Shown here in pieces: positions 18,765-28,010 of a DNA stretch of 64,000 bases (within the stretch, counting starts at the first letter, position 1; each line of letters opens with the position of its first letter). Under the pieces are notes generated by a model, which was not told the DNA's origin, did not search any database, and saw only the letters and a list, made by a program, of their open reading frames with translations. The DNA is from Photobacterium alginatilyticum. Lineage in GTDB: Bacteria > Pseudomonadota > Gammaproteobacteria > Enterobacterales > Vibrionaceae. Made by a program: the position numbers and the translations under genes. The stretch is from assembly GCF_009910675.1 (NCBI RefSeq), contig NZ_RSEJ01000018.1, positions 124,001 to 188,000 on the forward strand. Direction: 5' to 3'.

Positions 18765-18797
18765 AACAGCATAGGTTAACGCCTATGCTGTTTTTTT
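18765..18797 (+). terminator. Strong Rho-independent terminator after the NRPS gene
   Basis: CAGCATAGG (18767-18775) pairs with CCTATGCTG (18782-18790) across a six-base loop. A flanking A-run and a run of seven T extend the stem. It lies 15 bp after the NRPS stop and can act in both directions, serving the convergent protease gene too. Confidence 0.9.
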
Positions 18798-18836
18798 ATT
18801 GAGGTTTTCTTTATTGAAAAGAAAAGATCACAACTA

Positions 18837-21800
18837 TTACTTGCTTTTAGCTTCTCGCCTTCTCAATAGCATCATGCCAAACAGTGCCAACACACCAAAG
18901 AAGTCAAATGAACCACCACTCCCTCCATCTGACGATGAAGGCGCTTGCGGAGTTTGTGCTGTTGTCGGCTCAGGAGTCGTTTCAGGTGCAGACGCTGCTG
19001 CCACTTTCAGGCTAACAGGATAATTTCGTACACCTTTACCCGGCGTGGTAATCGTCAGTGAAAAACCAAGTTCTTGCTCTTTGGCTAATGAAGGCAATGC
19101 AACATTCAAGACCTTGGCATCAGGATTGGCAATAACCACACTTGTCCCTTTCACCTGCTCCCAGTGATACTGGTATGCGATACCGTCTTCCAAATCTGCC
19201 ACGCTGTCTGCGTCAAGCACCAGATTAGCGCCTGCAGGTTTTAACTCGACTGCTTCCGGTTTAGCGGCAGGGCCCAGATCACCGACAGCTACTCGGATGA
19301 TCTTACGACTTATGCGACTCCCCTGGCTAACTGTCAGCTCAAGCTCGATATCCGCCGAAGCACCCACTTCAGGTAACTTGATTTTAATCTGCTTTCCTTG
19401 TGACGGCAGATCAGATAAAGCAGGACCACTTAATTGCTTCCAGCTAAAGACAAGCGTTTCACTACCAATACCTGTCGATGGCGAAGCATCCAAAACCAGC
19501 TCACTCAACTCATTGGCTTTATATGTTCCGGCTTTTTCATTTTTCAATGTGATAACCGGGCTTGGAATAACATACTTAGCGATTTCAATACGCCACTGTT
19601 TCTTGGTGTGAGCTTGGCCATCAAACACATCAAGCTCAAACGTCTGTGCACTGCCTGAAGCACTTGCAGGTACCGTGAACTCGAAGGTTGAGCCTTTAGC
19701 GACAGGCACGACAAGTGGACCGGAGATCTGGCTCCATTTAAACTGAAGTGCTGCAGGCCAATTATCTGGATCTTTCGCATTGGCTGTCAGTGTAATCTTA
19801 TCGCCGATATTAGCCTTAACCGGACCTGCGATAGTAACCGTCGGTGCTTGATTGACATAAGCTCCCCAAGAAACGCTATGTGTTGCGACCGATGATGCTT
19901 CACCATCATTAGCGGTTACCTGAACTTGTACCGTTCCCGCGCCCTGGCTCTTGGGAATATTCAACCGAATTTTCTCGTTACTGAGCTGCTCAAAAGGAAT
20001 ACTCACTCCTTTTACTTGCCAGGTGAGTTTTACATTTTCCGGCGTCTCGTCAGTCCAATTTGCACTAACCTCTACCGATTGACCAGCCAGGGTAGTTGCC
20101 GAGCCAGTCAGGCTTATTACCGGCGCTTTATTTGCCGGTTTTAGGTTAATAGCTTGAGTCGCAGTGGCTGTTGCTACACCATCACTGACTTCAGCAGTAA
20201 CTGTCAACGAACTTGCCGTAACAGATGCAGGCACAGTCCATGATAATTGCTTACCTGAAGGTAAAGCCGGTGAATCAATACCCGAAATCGTCCAGCTTAC
20301 AATCAACTTATCCGCTGCTGTTTCCTTGTCGCTAACCAGTGCGGAAACCTCAAGCAATTTGCCAGCCTGAACCTCTGTAGGCGCATTTAGGGAGATAGTC
20401 GGAGCAACATTCACATGCTTCAGCACAATAGATGCCGATTTGCTGACTGCAGACTCGGCTGGCTGACGACTATCTCTGACTTTCAGTGACAACTCGATAG
20501 TGCGGTCTTGGTCCGATGCCGGCGCCTGCCATTGAATAGACTGGCCCTGCCCGATCCACTTACCATCAATATACCAATCTGCCTGTACAAAACCTTCACT
20601 GTCCGGATCCGATAATTTGTCCATAGCGAAGGTGACACTCTGCCCTTCTGACACCTCAGTCGGTGCATTAATCTCAAAGGTTGCTGGCTGATTAACACCA
20701 TCGACATCAACGGTATGACGAACAGTACGCTTCTCACCATTCAGGGTGTACACCGCATCAATCTCATAGCGTTTAGATTGCGCAAGATCTGGTACCGTTA
20801 GGCTAAACGTCTCACCGCTAGATGAACTACTTTCACCGACAACCTGCCACTGCACCGTAATCGGTGAGCCCGCGAGCATCGCCTTAAAAGTCAGTGTCGA
20901 TTTTTCAGACGCCGATGTTGGACCATCAATGGTAAAGGCAGGGACACAGTTCAAGGTCACCAACTCGGCCGCAGTATAACTAGAATAACCTGTCAGCTGC
21001 CACTTCCCATCGGCTAGCTCAGTATTGTTATCCATACTTAACCACAAACTTCCACCGGTACGTGCCAATGACGTCAACTCGATAGTCTTTTCACTGTTGG
21101 ACAATTTCGGCAACAAGTTAGATTGGTTGTCCCCTGTCAGGCGCAACACATGGCGGACATTATCGCTCTTCCAGGCCAGCGGCTTATTGAGAGTTAACGA
21201 CCAGGCATTATTCACTTTTTCAAAAGCAGCCAGACCAGCTTGGTGACCGCCGATCAAGGTGAACGGATAAGTCTTATCCTGCACCAGCTTTTTGTCCTGC
21301 CAATGGCGAACCGTAAGAGGTTGCGAGCTCGCTTCACCACAGGTGAGTTGCGGTGTTGGTAATGTTAGCGCCCGCTTTTCACCCGCAGCCAGTTCTATAT
21401 TCTGTTCAACCTGACTCGGCAGTGCCACCTCGACACGTTCAGCCTTATTAGCGCTATCGCGGTTAACCAAGGTTACCGTGGTTTCCGCAGGCATCAGAGA
21501 AGCAATGGCAACTCGTGATTCCGGCTCAACCTGACGTGGCAATAGATTGGAATTAGCAAGACGCAGACGATAAATCTGTTCGGCTTTCAAGCTTGAGTCA
21601 AGCCGACGCGCCGTTGCTAGCAAGCCCTGAGAAAGCTCTCGGTAAGAGGCATCAACAGAAAGACCGGTAAACGTCTCCAGCACAATGTGATCCGCCAGTT
21701 TTCTGCCTTTCTCTTCACCGTGGATAGCGATCAAGTCTTCCATCGCGGCCAGTAACGGCTGAGCTAACATAGGCTCAAAAAAGACCTTGCCTTCCGGTCC

Positions 21801-23255
21801 TGTGATACCACCATGGGAAGAAGAAATTTTCTCCTCCATACCGTCGAAATAGTCATAGAGCTGAGTACGAAGCTGTCGATCAGCACTCGTTTTGCCGCAT
21901 GCGCCACTTCTAAAGTCACTAAGGCTGCCATTCCATTTAGGATCCTGGCGCAAGAAACCCGCCGCCCAATAGTCGGCGAACCCTTCATTCATCGCGGTAT
22001 TAACCGGGTTGGATCGCGACAAACCCTGCAATCGAACAAAAACTGAATGTCCCTGTTCGTGTAGGGTGGCACCGGGATCGTAGAGCGAGGCGCTACAGTT
22101 ATTATCAACAATCTGAATAACATCGAATGCCGGTTTGTAAATACTGCTTCCGCCACTCGCAGTAGTTGATAACACCAAACTCGGTTTGCTTGGCAACAAG
22201 TGCGCATAACCCAGTGAATTTGAAGCGTAATCTATCCCTTTATCCGCATAGGCAACATTGGTAATAATACTTGTCAGCTTTCGCTTTTTCTCTGCAGCCG
22301 AATCCGCATCGCTATCGGCGTCACTCCATAACTGTGCGAACGTACGATCTTCAAAGTCCCATGAAAAATCCAAACTATCGAGAAAAACAAGATTCGCAGT
22401 CTGCAGTTTATTCGTCGTGTTTATCGATAAAGTCTGAGAGATAGGCGGCCACACCTCCCAGAAATTGGCTACATAATTTGCAGCAAGCGTTCGCTGAGGA
22501 TGCTGACCATAACTTTGCCACTGCCAAGGAGACACAGGCGGAATACTTTGTTTATCGCTGCGTTTTGCATATGGAAAGCGTGGTAAAGCAGATGGACTTG
22601 ATAACTGACTATTCCACCACAATTCTAATAATCCATCAGGATTACGTGACGGCAAATTCAGCTGGTAACCAAGCACCAACTTCTTATTTGATATCCGATA
22701 TAGCGGTGAACCTGTTATTTCATCGGCAACATAGCTTGCAGGTAGCTGTTTCTGATCGGCTTTATTGAGCAACCGTAACCTATTCGCCTGAGACTGGATA
22801 GAAAATGTTAATGGCGCATTGGGGTTACTCAAGATAGTTTTAAGCGAGTCGATGGCTTCATCAATGCTCTTTATTTTACTACTGTTGTTGCTATCTTCTG
22901 CTGGCCGATAATCAACCACCCGATACTGATAACGAAATAGCTGACAATTGTTATCGATTGATAAGATCAGCTCCTGCTTTTCAATCGGGATGTTATTGTG
23001 ATGAAGATTAAACACCAGATGATGGCTATCTACCCCGTCGACCTGAGCAATAAATTGAAAGTCATCCGGTTGCCAAATACTGCCAGCTTGAGTCAACACA
23101 TCCGAAAGCAAGCTTCGCCCCTGGGCTTCACCAACCGATGATCCGGCACTACAACTGAGACTGTTAGGAAACGCCATCGCGTTTGTTTCTTGCATCGGCA
23201 TTGCATGCACCGACCCTGCAAGAAGAAATAGCACTGATATATTCAGCTTAAGCAT
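18837..23255 (-). CDS. Secreted metalloprotease with Ig/PKD-like repeats and GlyGly-CTERM anchor
   Basis: A 1472-residue exoprotein. A signal peptide (1-18, ending SVHA) is followed by a propeptide-like region (~40-200). The catalytic domain has the zinc motif HEQGH at 399-403 and the third ligand in NEGFADYW (Glu424), the spacing expected for fungalysin/thermolysin-like gluzincins. From ~790 to 1420 come six or so beta-sandwich repeats (Ig/PKD/cadherin type) with recurring openings such as APTISLNAPTEV and APVISLTGSATT. The C-terminus has a GGSGGS segment, a hydrophobic helix and RRREAKSK, matching the GlyGly-CTERM sorting tail that is processed by rhombosortase after type II secretion. The substrate is unknown. 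It is single-gene and convergent with the NRPS. Confidence 0.88.
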   Translation of the reverse strand: MLKLNISVLFLLAGSVHAMPMQETNAMAFPNSLSCSAGSSVGEAQGRSLLSDVLTQAGSIWQPDDFQFIAQVDGVDSHHLVFNLHHNNIPIEKQELILSIDNNCQLFRYQYRVVDYRPAEDSNNSSKIKSIDEAIDSLKTILSNPNAPLTFSIQSQANRLRLLNKADQKQLPASYVADEITGSPLYRISNKKLVLGYQLNLPSRNPDGLLELWWNSQLSSPSALPRFPYAKRSDKQSIPPVSPWQWQSYGQHPQRTLAANYVANFWEVWPPISQTLSINTTNKLQTANLVFLDSLDFSWDFEDRTFAQLWSDADSDADSAAEKKRKLTSIITNVAYADKGIDYASNSLGYAHLLPSKPSLVLSTTASGGSSIYKPAFDVIQIVDNNCSASLYDPGATLHEQGHSVFVRLQGLSRSNPVNTAMNEGFADYWAAGFLRQDPKWNGSLSDFRSGACGKTSADRQLRTQLYDYFDGMEEKISSSHGGITGPEGKVFFEPMLAQPLLAAMEDLIAIHGEEKGRKLADHIVLETFTGLSVDASYRELSQGLLATARRLDSSLKAEQIYRLRLANSNLLPRQVEPESRVAIASLMPAETTVTLVNRDSANKAERVEVALPSQVEQNIELAAGEKRALTLPTPQLTCGEASSQPLTVRHWQDKKLVQDKTYPFTLIGGHQAGLAAFEKVNNAWSLTLNKPLAWKSDNVRHVLRLTGDNQSNLLPKLSNSEKTIELTSLARTGGSLWLSMDNNTELADGKWQLTGYSSYTAAELVTLNCVPAFTIDGPTSASEKSTLTFKAMLAGSPITVQWQVVGESSSSSGETFSLTVPDLAQSKRYEIDAVYTLNGEKRTVRHTVDVDGVNQPATFEINAPTEVSEGQSVTFAMDKLSDPDSEGFVQADWYIDGKWIGQGQSIQWQAPASDQDRTIELSLKVRDSRQPAESAVSKSASIVLKHVNVAPTISLNAPTEVQAGKLLEVSALVSDKETAADKLIVSWTISGIDSPALPSGKQLSWTVPASVTASSLTVTAEVSDGVATATATQAINLKPANKAPVISLTGSATTLAGQSVEVSANWTDETPENVKLTWQVKGVSIPFEQLSNEKIRLNIPKSQGAGTVQVQVTANDGEASSVATHSVSWGAYVNQAPTVTIAGPVKANIGDKITLTANAKDPDNWPAALQFKWSQISGPLVVPVAKGSTFEFTVPASASGSAQTFELDVFDGQAHTKKQWRIEIAKYVIPSPVITLKNEKAGTYKANELSELVLDASPSTGIGSETLVFSWKQLSGPALSDLPSQGKQIKIKLPEVGASADIELELTVSQGSRISRKIIRVAVGDLGPAAKPEAVELKPAGANLVLDADSVADLEDGIAYQYHWEQVKGTSVVIANPDAKVLNVALPSLAKEQELGFSLTITTPGKGVRNYPVSLKVAAASAPETTPEPTTAQTPQAPSSSDGGSGGSFDFFGVLALFGMMLLRRREAKSK

Positions 23256-23607
23256 TGTGAATGAACCTTACATACTTTTCTTAGAATGCTCCGCCTTCGC
23301 TTGGACGGTAATGTTTTATATTGAACAATTATGAACACCGTTCATACCGTGGAAGTATAAGTAATAAAGCACTCATTTTGAAGGGTGTTTTTTTGGAAAA
23401 AAGGAAAAACGAGCAGGATTTACGGGGGACGAGGATATTATTGAAATCTTATATCGCAATAATCAATAGCTTTTCACCAGCCTCATGATGTATATAGCCT
23501 CCCAATAAAGCTGCCAAACTTTGTTTCTGAGTATCCATATTAAAAAAGCCCTTTGTAAACAATCATTAAAATTGTTAACAAAAGGCTTGGAAGATCATAT
23601 GCGACCG
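23256..23607. other. Intergenic region with leftward terminator
   Basis: A 352-bp gap. Positions 23542-23588 form a long imperfect hairpin (on the minus strand AAGCCTTTTGTTAACAAT pairs with ATTGTTTACAAAGGGCTT) followed by T-rich sequence. This is a good terminator for the cytochrome operon that ends at 23608. The rest should contain the protease promoter; nothing else is supported. Confidence 0.65.
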
Positions 23608-25323
23608 CTATTTAACTTTAAATACGCGCCCCGTAATCATACTCATAAAGTGTTCCGATATGGTCGTCCCTGTGGTACATAGATACACATGCGCAGCAAT
23701 AAACAACACCATCACATGCGACATTGCCACGTGTAATATGACCATCAGTGTTTTTCCATCAAAGCCAATAATCTCTTTCGGCAATAGTTCATTAAAGAAA
23801 AGTGCAATACCGGACAAAATTAATAACGGGAAAGCAGCGAATACAATCGATAAATACCCCATTTGCTGCAACGGATTCAGGCGTTTTTTCGGATCATGAC
23901 CAGCAGGATTCTCATCACCACTAAAAATGCCCTTCAAGTAAAATTGAGCTTGCCTGATACTGTCTTTGACAAAATTCGGTCGAGGCAAGTACTGCTTTAT
24001 CTGCCCAGAAAGGACCAGGTAGATCAAATACAGCCCCCATAGCACTATCAGTACAGCACCTAGGATATTGTGACTGTTTTGCGCAAACTCGAAGGCAACA
24101 ACCGAGAAATGCATCGACAGTCCCGTAAGCAGCAGAATGATAAACACAATAACGTTAGTGTTATGCCATAACCTAACCCCTACCGGGAACATCACAGTGG
24201 ACGTTTTTACCAACTCGACCTTTTCTCGCTGGCCTGGACCTTTCTGGCCAGGCTCTTTATGACCTTGTTCTTTATAACCTAGTTTTCTTAAGCGAGCATG
24301 GAATGCCAAGAGTGACAGCGTAACCAACAGAGCTATCCCGAAGATAGCATCAACCCACCCTATTGGAGTTGCACCAATAAGGTAGCGGTCATCGAGCAGC
24401 TTTTCATTCATGAAACCGTAAGGTGAGTCTGCCTTCCCTTTCTCGGCAGCAATGGCATCTGCGTTTTGCTCAAGCAAAGTGCTGTCATCAAAGATGCCTT
24501 TATCTAACATAGAAAAAGCTTTCTGCTCATTACTGTACTTATACAAGGTCGTCGTTATCGCAGAATCTTCGTTGTGACAAAGCTTACAATCTCTGACTGC
24601 ATCCTCAGCCGGAGTGATGGTATGTAGTTTCACACCCTCGCCTTCGCTATGGCAATCGACACATCGAACGGCACTGAAATGCTTGTTTTTCTCTGGCAAG
24701 AACCAGTGCGCCATATCCTGATCTAACAGTTTTTTATCTGTCAGCTTCTCGTAACCTTGCAGGTCATTATGGCAGGCAAAGCACGGCTCATTAGCCTGTT
24801 CAATGCTGTGGGCAATATCCTCAGTGCGGCCCGGAAAGTTAAAGGTATGCGCATTATGGCATTCCTGACACTCGAACTGATGACCGAATTGCTCAACAAT
24901 TGTCTTAGTATGGTGGCTTGTTTCCAGTTGATGATTGATATTTTGAAACACAGTGTTATGACAGCTATCACAACTGCGGCTTATTACATCATCTTTGAAC
25001 TGGTGAGGCGCTTCCTCAAACGCACTGTCATTCGCTCCCTCATGACAATTCAGACAGCTCTGATCTTTGTGTACCGAGTCGTTATATCCAACAACATCGG
25101 TATGCAAGTCTAAGGTTCTGCCCCGCTCTGTCTTCCACTCATCATTAATCGTATCGCTGGCATGGCATGACAGGCATTGCGTATTTTTTTCTGCCATCTG
25201 GGCTCTCAGTTCTCTGGCCTGATCACCAAAGTTGTCAGTCCCAGCTTGGCCCGCCTGAGTATGGCAAGCAAACATTGCCGCCAACAACACCATGCCAAAT
25301 GTTTTACTATTGATTTTTAACAT
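23608..25323 (-). CDS. Heptahaem cytochrome c fused to a cytochrome b-type membrane domain
   Basis: A 571-residue protein in two parts. After a signal peptide (to ~24), a periplasmic part (~25-310) carries seven CxxCH haem-c motifs: CLSCH (50-54), CLNCH, CDSCH, CQECH, CFACH, CVDCH and CKLCH. A membrane part (~320-571) has about five helices and the His-rich helices of a FdhI/HydC-like b-type cytochrome (WHNTNVIVFI, SHNILGAVL, VAMSHVMVLFIAAHVYL). The fusion should oxidise quinol in the membrane and pass electrons through its haem chain to periplasmic partners. It is the last gene of an operon with the tetrahaem cytochrome (17 bp upstream) and a flavoprotein reductase, so it is probably their quinol dehydrogenase (inferred). 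Confidence 0.87.
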   Translation of the reverse strand: MLKINSKTFGMVLLAAMFACHTQAGQAGTDNFGDQARELRAQMAEKNTQCLSCHASDTINDEWKTERGRTLDLHTDVVGYNDSVHKDQSCLNCHEGANDSAFEEAPHQFKDDVISRSCDSCHNTVFQNINHQLETSHHTKTIVEQFGHQFECQECHNAHTFNFPGRTEDIAHSIEQANEPCFACHNDLQGYEKLTDKKLLDQDMAHWFLPEKNKHFSAVRCVDCHSEGEGVKLHTITPAEDAVRDCKLCHNEDSAITTTLYKYSNEQKAFSMLDKGIFDDSTLLEQNADAIAAEKGKADSPYGFMNEKLLDDRYLIGATPIGWVDAIFGIALLVTLSLLAFHARLRKLGYKEQGHKEPGQKGPGQREKVELVKTSTVMFPVGVRLWHNTNVIVFIILLLTGLSMHFSVVAFEFAQNSHNILGAVLIVLWGLYLIYLVLSGQIKQYLPRPNFVKDSIRQAQFYLKGIFSGDENPAGHDPKKRLNPLQQMGYLSIVFAAFPLLILSGIALFFNELLPKEIIGFDGKTLMVILHVAMSHVMVLFIAAHVYLCTTGTTISEHFMSMITGRVFKVK

Positions 25324-25340
25324 TTGTTACCTCAGCGAGT

Positions 25341-25814
25341 TTATGGTGTCTTAAAGCCAAACTGATGGCACTGTTTACATACAGATTTCGATTCACTGTG
25401 CTCCATATGGCATGAATCACACGGAAGCTCTGTTTCCCAGTGCGGAGAGTTATGCGGGTTGGGCTCAAGCTCTTTGGTTAACTCTGCAACCGCTTCAGGG
25501 CTGCCATGGCAATTAGCGCAATTTGCGGTATCTGCAGGCGTAACCGGTTCGCTGGAACCGTGGCAAAGCTCACAGCTATTTCCGTTTTGGTGGACCTTCT
25601 TGTGATAGCTTTTTACCGGTACCTGGTTGTAAATTTTATTGTCGATATAATCTAAAATTTTCTGGTGCAGCGCGTTTTGTTCCAGCACTTGTTCTGCATT
25701 GTTCTTCGGTGAGGCATTTGTATCCGAGGCAAAAGCATTAAATGCCAACCCTAAGAGCAGAACGAATACTAATAGCGGTGTAATTAACTTATTCGTGTTA
25801 TTCATTGTTTTCAT
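25341..25814 (-). CDS. Periplasmic tetrahaem cytochrome c
   Basis: A 157-residue exported protein with a signal peptide (~1-29, ending AFA) and four CxxCH motifs: CELCH, CANCH, CDSCH and CKQCH. The His pattern resembles the small tetrahaem domain that forms the N-terminus of Shewanella flavocytochrome c3 fumarate reductase. Here the domain is a separate protein, encoded directly downstream of the flavoprotein. It should carry electrons from the membrane cytochrome to the FAD subunit. Confidence 0.87.
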   Translation of the reverse strand: MKTMNNTNKLITPLLVFVLLLGLAFNAFASDTNASPKNNAEQVLEQNALHQKILDYIDNKIYNQVPVKSYHKKVHQNGNSCELCHGSSEPVTPADTANCANCHGSPEAVAELTKELEPNPHNSPHWETELPCDSCHMEHSESKSVCKQCHQFGFKTP

Positions 25815-25830
25815 TCCAAATCAGAGAAGA

Positions 25831-27369
25831 CTAAATATCGTCATTACGAGCAACACTGTTGCCTGCGATACGTCCCATCACCAAACCATCGGTAATCGCG
25901 CAGCTTCCAAGACGACTGGCACCATGAGGACCGCCTGTTACCTCTCCGGCTGCATAAAGCCCGGCAATCGGCTCAAAGGTTTCGGAATGTAATACCTGGG
26001 CACTCGGATTAATTTCAACCCCACCCATACAGTGGTGCACTTTAGGCCAGCCTCTGACGGCATAAAACGGCGGCTTAATGATTGGCGTTGCTGTCGAGAC
26101 AGGTTTAGCAAACTCCAAGTCGTCATTGTTTTTGACATACTCGTTATAGGCAGTCACTGACTCAATGAGTCCCTCTGCTGGGATCTGGTAATGACTGGCA
26201 AGATCTTCCAGACGGTCAAACGCGTGCACAACCTTATATTGCAGGCAGCGATCCAGTGTCGGGCATGCCTTGGCACCCACACTGTCGACGAGAATAATTG
26301 GGTAATCAGGCTCGCCGCTTTCCTTGACGTTTTTGATCATGGCATCGGCACGTGTCTTCCTGTCTGCCAATTCATTGACAAAACGTTTCCCTGTCGCCCG
26401 CTTGACCATGATCCCGTAACGGAAGCCTGATTGAATGTTAAACATTGAAGCAACACCAAAACCCTGCTCATCGGGTGATGCCCATGGGCCAAGCTGAATA
26501 AGGGATAACTGGACGGGTACAGCACCGATCCGAAATGCAGCACGAAGCGCCTCTCCCGTTGCTCCCGGCTGGTTGGTACTGTCTATCACCCCACCCAACC
26601 GCGGATCTTGAGCAGATAAAAACTTGGTGTCACGGCTAAAGCCACCGGAAGCAAGAACCACCCCGCGCCTGGCTTTAAAGTGTTTTACTATGCCTGTCTC
26701 TTCATCAGGGAAGCGGTAGCCGTCTTTGACCTGGATGCCGATAATACGTTTGTCATCGTTGGTAATGAAATTCAGCATTTTGCATTCAGTGCGAATAACA
26801 ACACCTTCTCTACGGGCGGTTTTGACCAGCGGCCTGACGATGCCAGAGCCAGAGGCATTATGCGTAAGGTAAGTTCGGGCGACCGAATGGCCGCCCAGCC
26901 ACGATAGCTTGGGCTTAAACTTGGCACCGCACTCAACCACAAACTTAAACGCATCCGGCGAGCCAGCAGCAATCGCTCTTGTCAGCTCAGGATGGTTAAT
27001 CCCGCGGCCGGCAGCCATCATGTCCTGAACCATAAGCTCGACGCTATCTTCAACGCCTTCTTCTTTTTGTAACTCACTGCCGGCAACAGCGAACAGCCCG
27101 CCGTTAATGGTTGAGTTACCGCCCGGGACACGCATTTTTTCTACGATCATGACATCAAGCCCTTTGCGACGAGCCTCAATCGCAGCTGACAAAGCAGCAA
27201 ACCCACTACCAATAACTAATACATCAAACGTTTTATCCCAACTAATGGCATTATTAATTTGACTGGCACTTGCCTCACTGCCAAGCATCATAGTTGTTGC
27301 TGCAGCAGCGCCACCAGCCAATAACTTTCGTCGCGAAACATCTACCTTTTGGCAATTATCATTACTCAT
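25831..27369 (-). CDS. Tat-exported flavoprotein reductase (flavocytochrome c/fumarate reductase family)
   Basis: A 512-residue protein. The N-terminus has a twin-arginine signal (SRRKLLAGGAAAATTMMLG). The FAD-binding fold begins VIGSGFAALSAAIEARRKG (~51-69). The fumarate-reductase family segments GKRFVNELADRKTRADA, HHCMGGVEINPSAQVL and GGPHGASRLGSCAITDG are present, so FAD is bound non-covalently in the periplasm and an unsaturated carboxylate is the likely acceptor. Fumarate, urocanate, methacrylate and cinnamate reductases share this fold, and I cannot choose among them from sequence alone. It is the first gene of the operon with the tetrahaem and heptahaem-b cytochromes. Confidence 0.88.
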   Translation of the reverse strand: MSNDNCQKVDVSRRKLLAGGAAAATTMMLGSEASASQINNAISWDKTFDVLVIGSGFAALSAAIEARRKGLDVMIVEKMRVPGGNSTINGGLFAVAGSELQKEEGVEDSVELMVQDMMAAGRGINHPELTRAIAAGSPDAFKFVVECGAKFKPKLSWLGGHSVARTYLTHNASGSGIVRPLVKTARREGVVIRTECKMLNFITNDDKRIIGIQVKDGYRFPDEETGIVKHFKARRGVVLASGGFSRDTKFLSAQDPRLGGVIDSTNQPGATGEALRAAFRIGAVPVQLSLIQLGPWASPDEQGFGVASMFNIQSGFRYGIMVKRATGKRFVNELADRKTRADAMIKNVKESGEPDYPIILVDSVGAKACPTLDRCLQYKVVHAFDRLEDLASHYQIPAEGLIESVTAYNEYVKNNDDLEFAKPVSTATPIIKPPFYAVRGWPKVHHCMGGVEINPSAQVLHSETFEPIAGLYAAGEVTGGPHGASRLGSCAITDGLVMGRIAGNSVARNDDI

Positions 27370-27937
27370 AAATGTGCTTCCATTTCAGATAAAAAACTCT
27401 TTCTAACAGGCGGCATGAGGGATTAAAAAGCACATCTAATGGGCTTTTTATGGCGTATCAGGAAATAACTTCTTCATTTGCCGCATTAGCAAAATTTATA
27501 TTTATAGATATTGTTATATATTTAATCGTTCCGGTTCATTGATTGAACAGAATAAAAAGATGTCGATTAACTCGTGCATGAATTGTAAATTTATTTACCT
27601 ATTAAGAGGTAATGATGAATAGTCATTAATGTTATGCGCCGAGATCATTTACTGCATAGCAGTCATGAATAACTTGCATGGAATGCATAACAAACCGTAT
27701 TTAAAACAAATCATTACAAACACCTCTCGGAAAAACACATACCGGGCACAAACCAACAACCAAAACAACACAAAAACCCATTGCTGATAACTAAAAATCA
27801 CGTAATACCTTGGCAAGGAATACAATTGATGAACATCACACTTTTATTCATTGATAGTGGCTATAACGAATTTTAATATCAATGAATTAAAATTAGGCAT
27901 GCTCTTATGAGAATTTATAGCGACAATCGGCTGAAAA
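27370..27937. other. Long leader/promoter region of the flavin reductase operon
   Basis: 568 bp of AT-rich DNA between the flavoprotein start and the intron. It holds an FNR-like site at 27826-27839 and a small hairpin AAAAAGC/GCTTTTT at 27425-27449 near the gene. No ORF is supported. Confidence 0.5.
27826..27839. promoter_or_regulatory. FNR-like binding site
   Basis: TTGATGAACATCAC matches 9 of 10 defined positions of the FNR consensus TTGATnnnnATCAA. It lies ~457 bp upstream of the flavoprotein start, which is distant. Anaerobic activation would suit a periplasmic terminal reductase, but the assignment is an inference. Confidence 0.4.
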
Positions 27938-27948
27938 ATCGAGTAGGA

Positions 27949-28010
27949 GGAGGCCTCGCGGCCTCCGTCCTCTCACACCACCGTACAAGCGTGGGTCGCA
28001 TACGGCGGTT
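27949..28010 (-). ncRNA. Group II intron catalytic domains V and VI
   Basis: On the minus strand the domain V stem pairs CCGCCGTA (28008-28001) with TACGGTGG (27985-27978), with one G-U pair and the usual distal stem between. The 5' strand contains CGC, the triad form found in class C. Domain VI is the hairpin GGAGGCC/GGCCTCC (27949-27966), followed by TCCTACTCGAT with a candidate bulged branch-point A. The maturase reading frame ends inside domain V. Confidence 0.75.

Noticed and set aside
23449-23538. 29-codon ORF on the minus strand after the cytochrome operon terminator (MDTQKQSLAALLGGY...)
   Set aside because: It starts inside the terminator T-tract, has no well-placed ribosome-binding site, and no family is recognisable.
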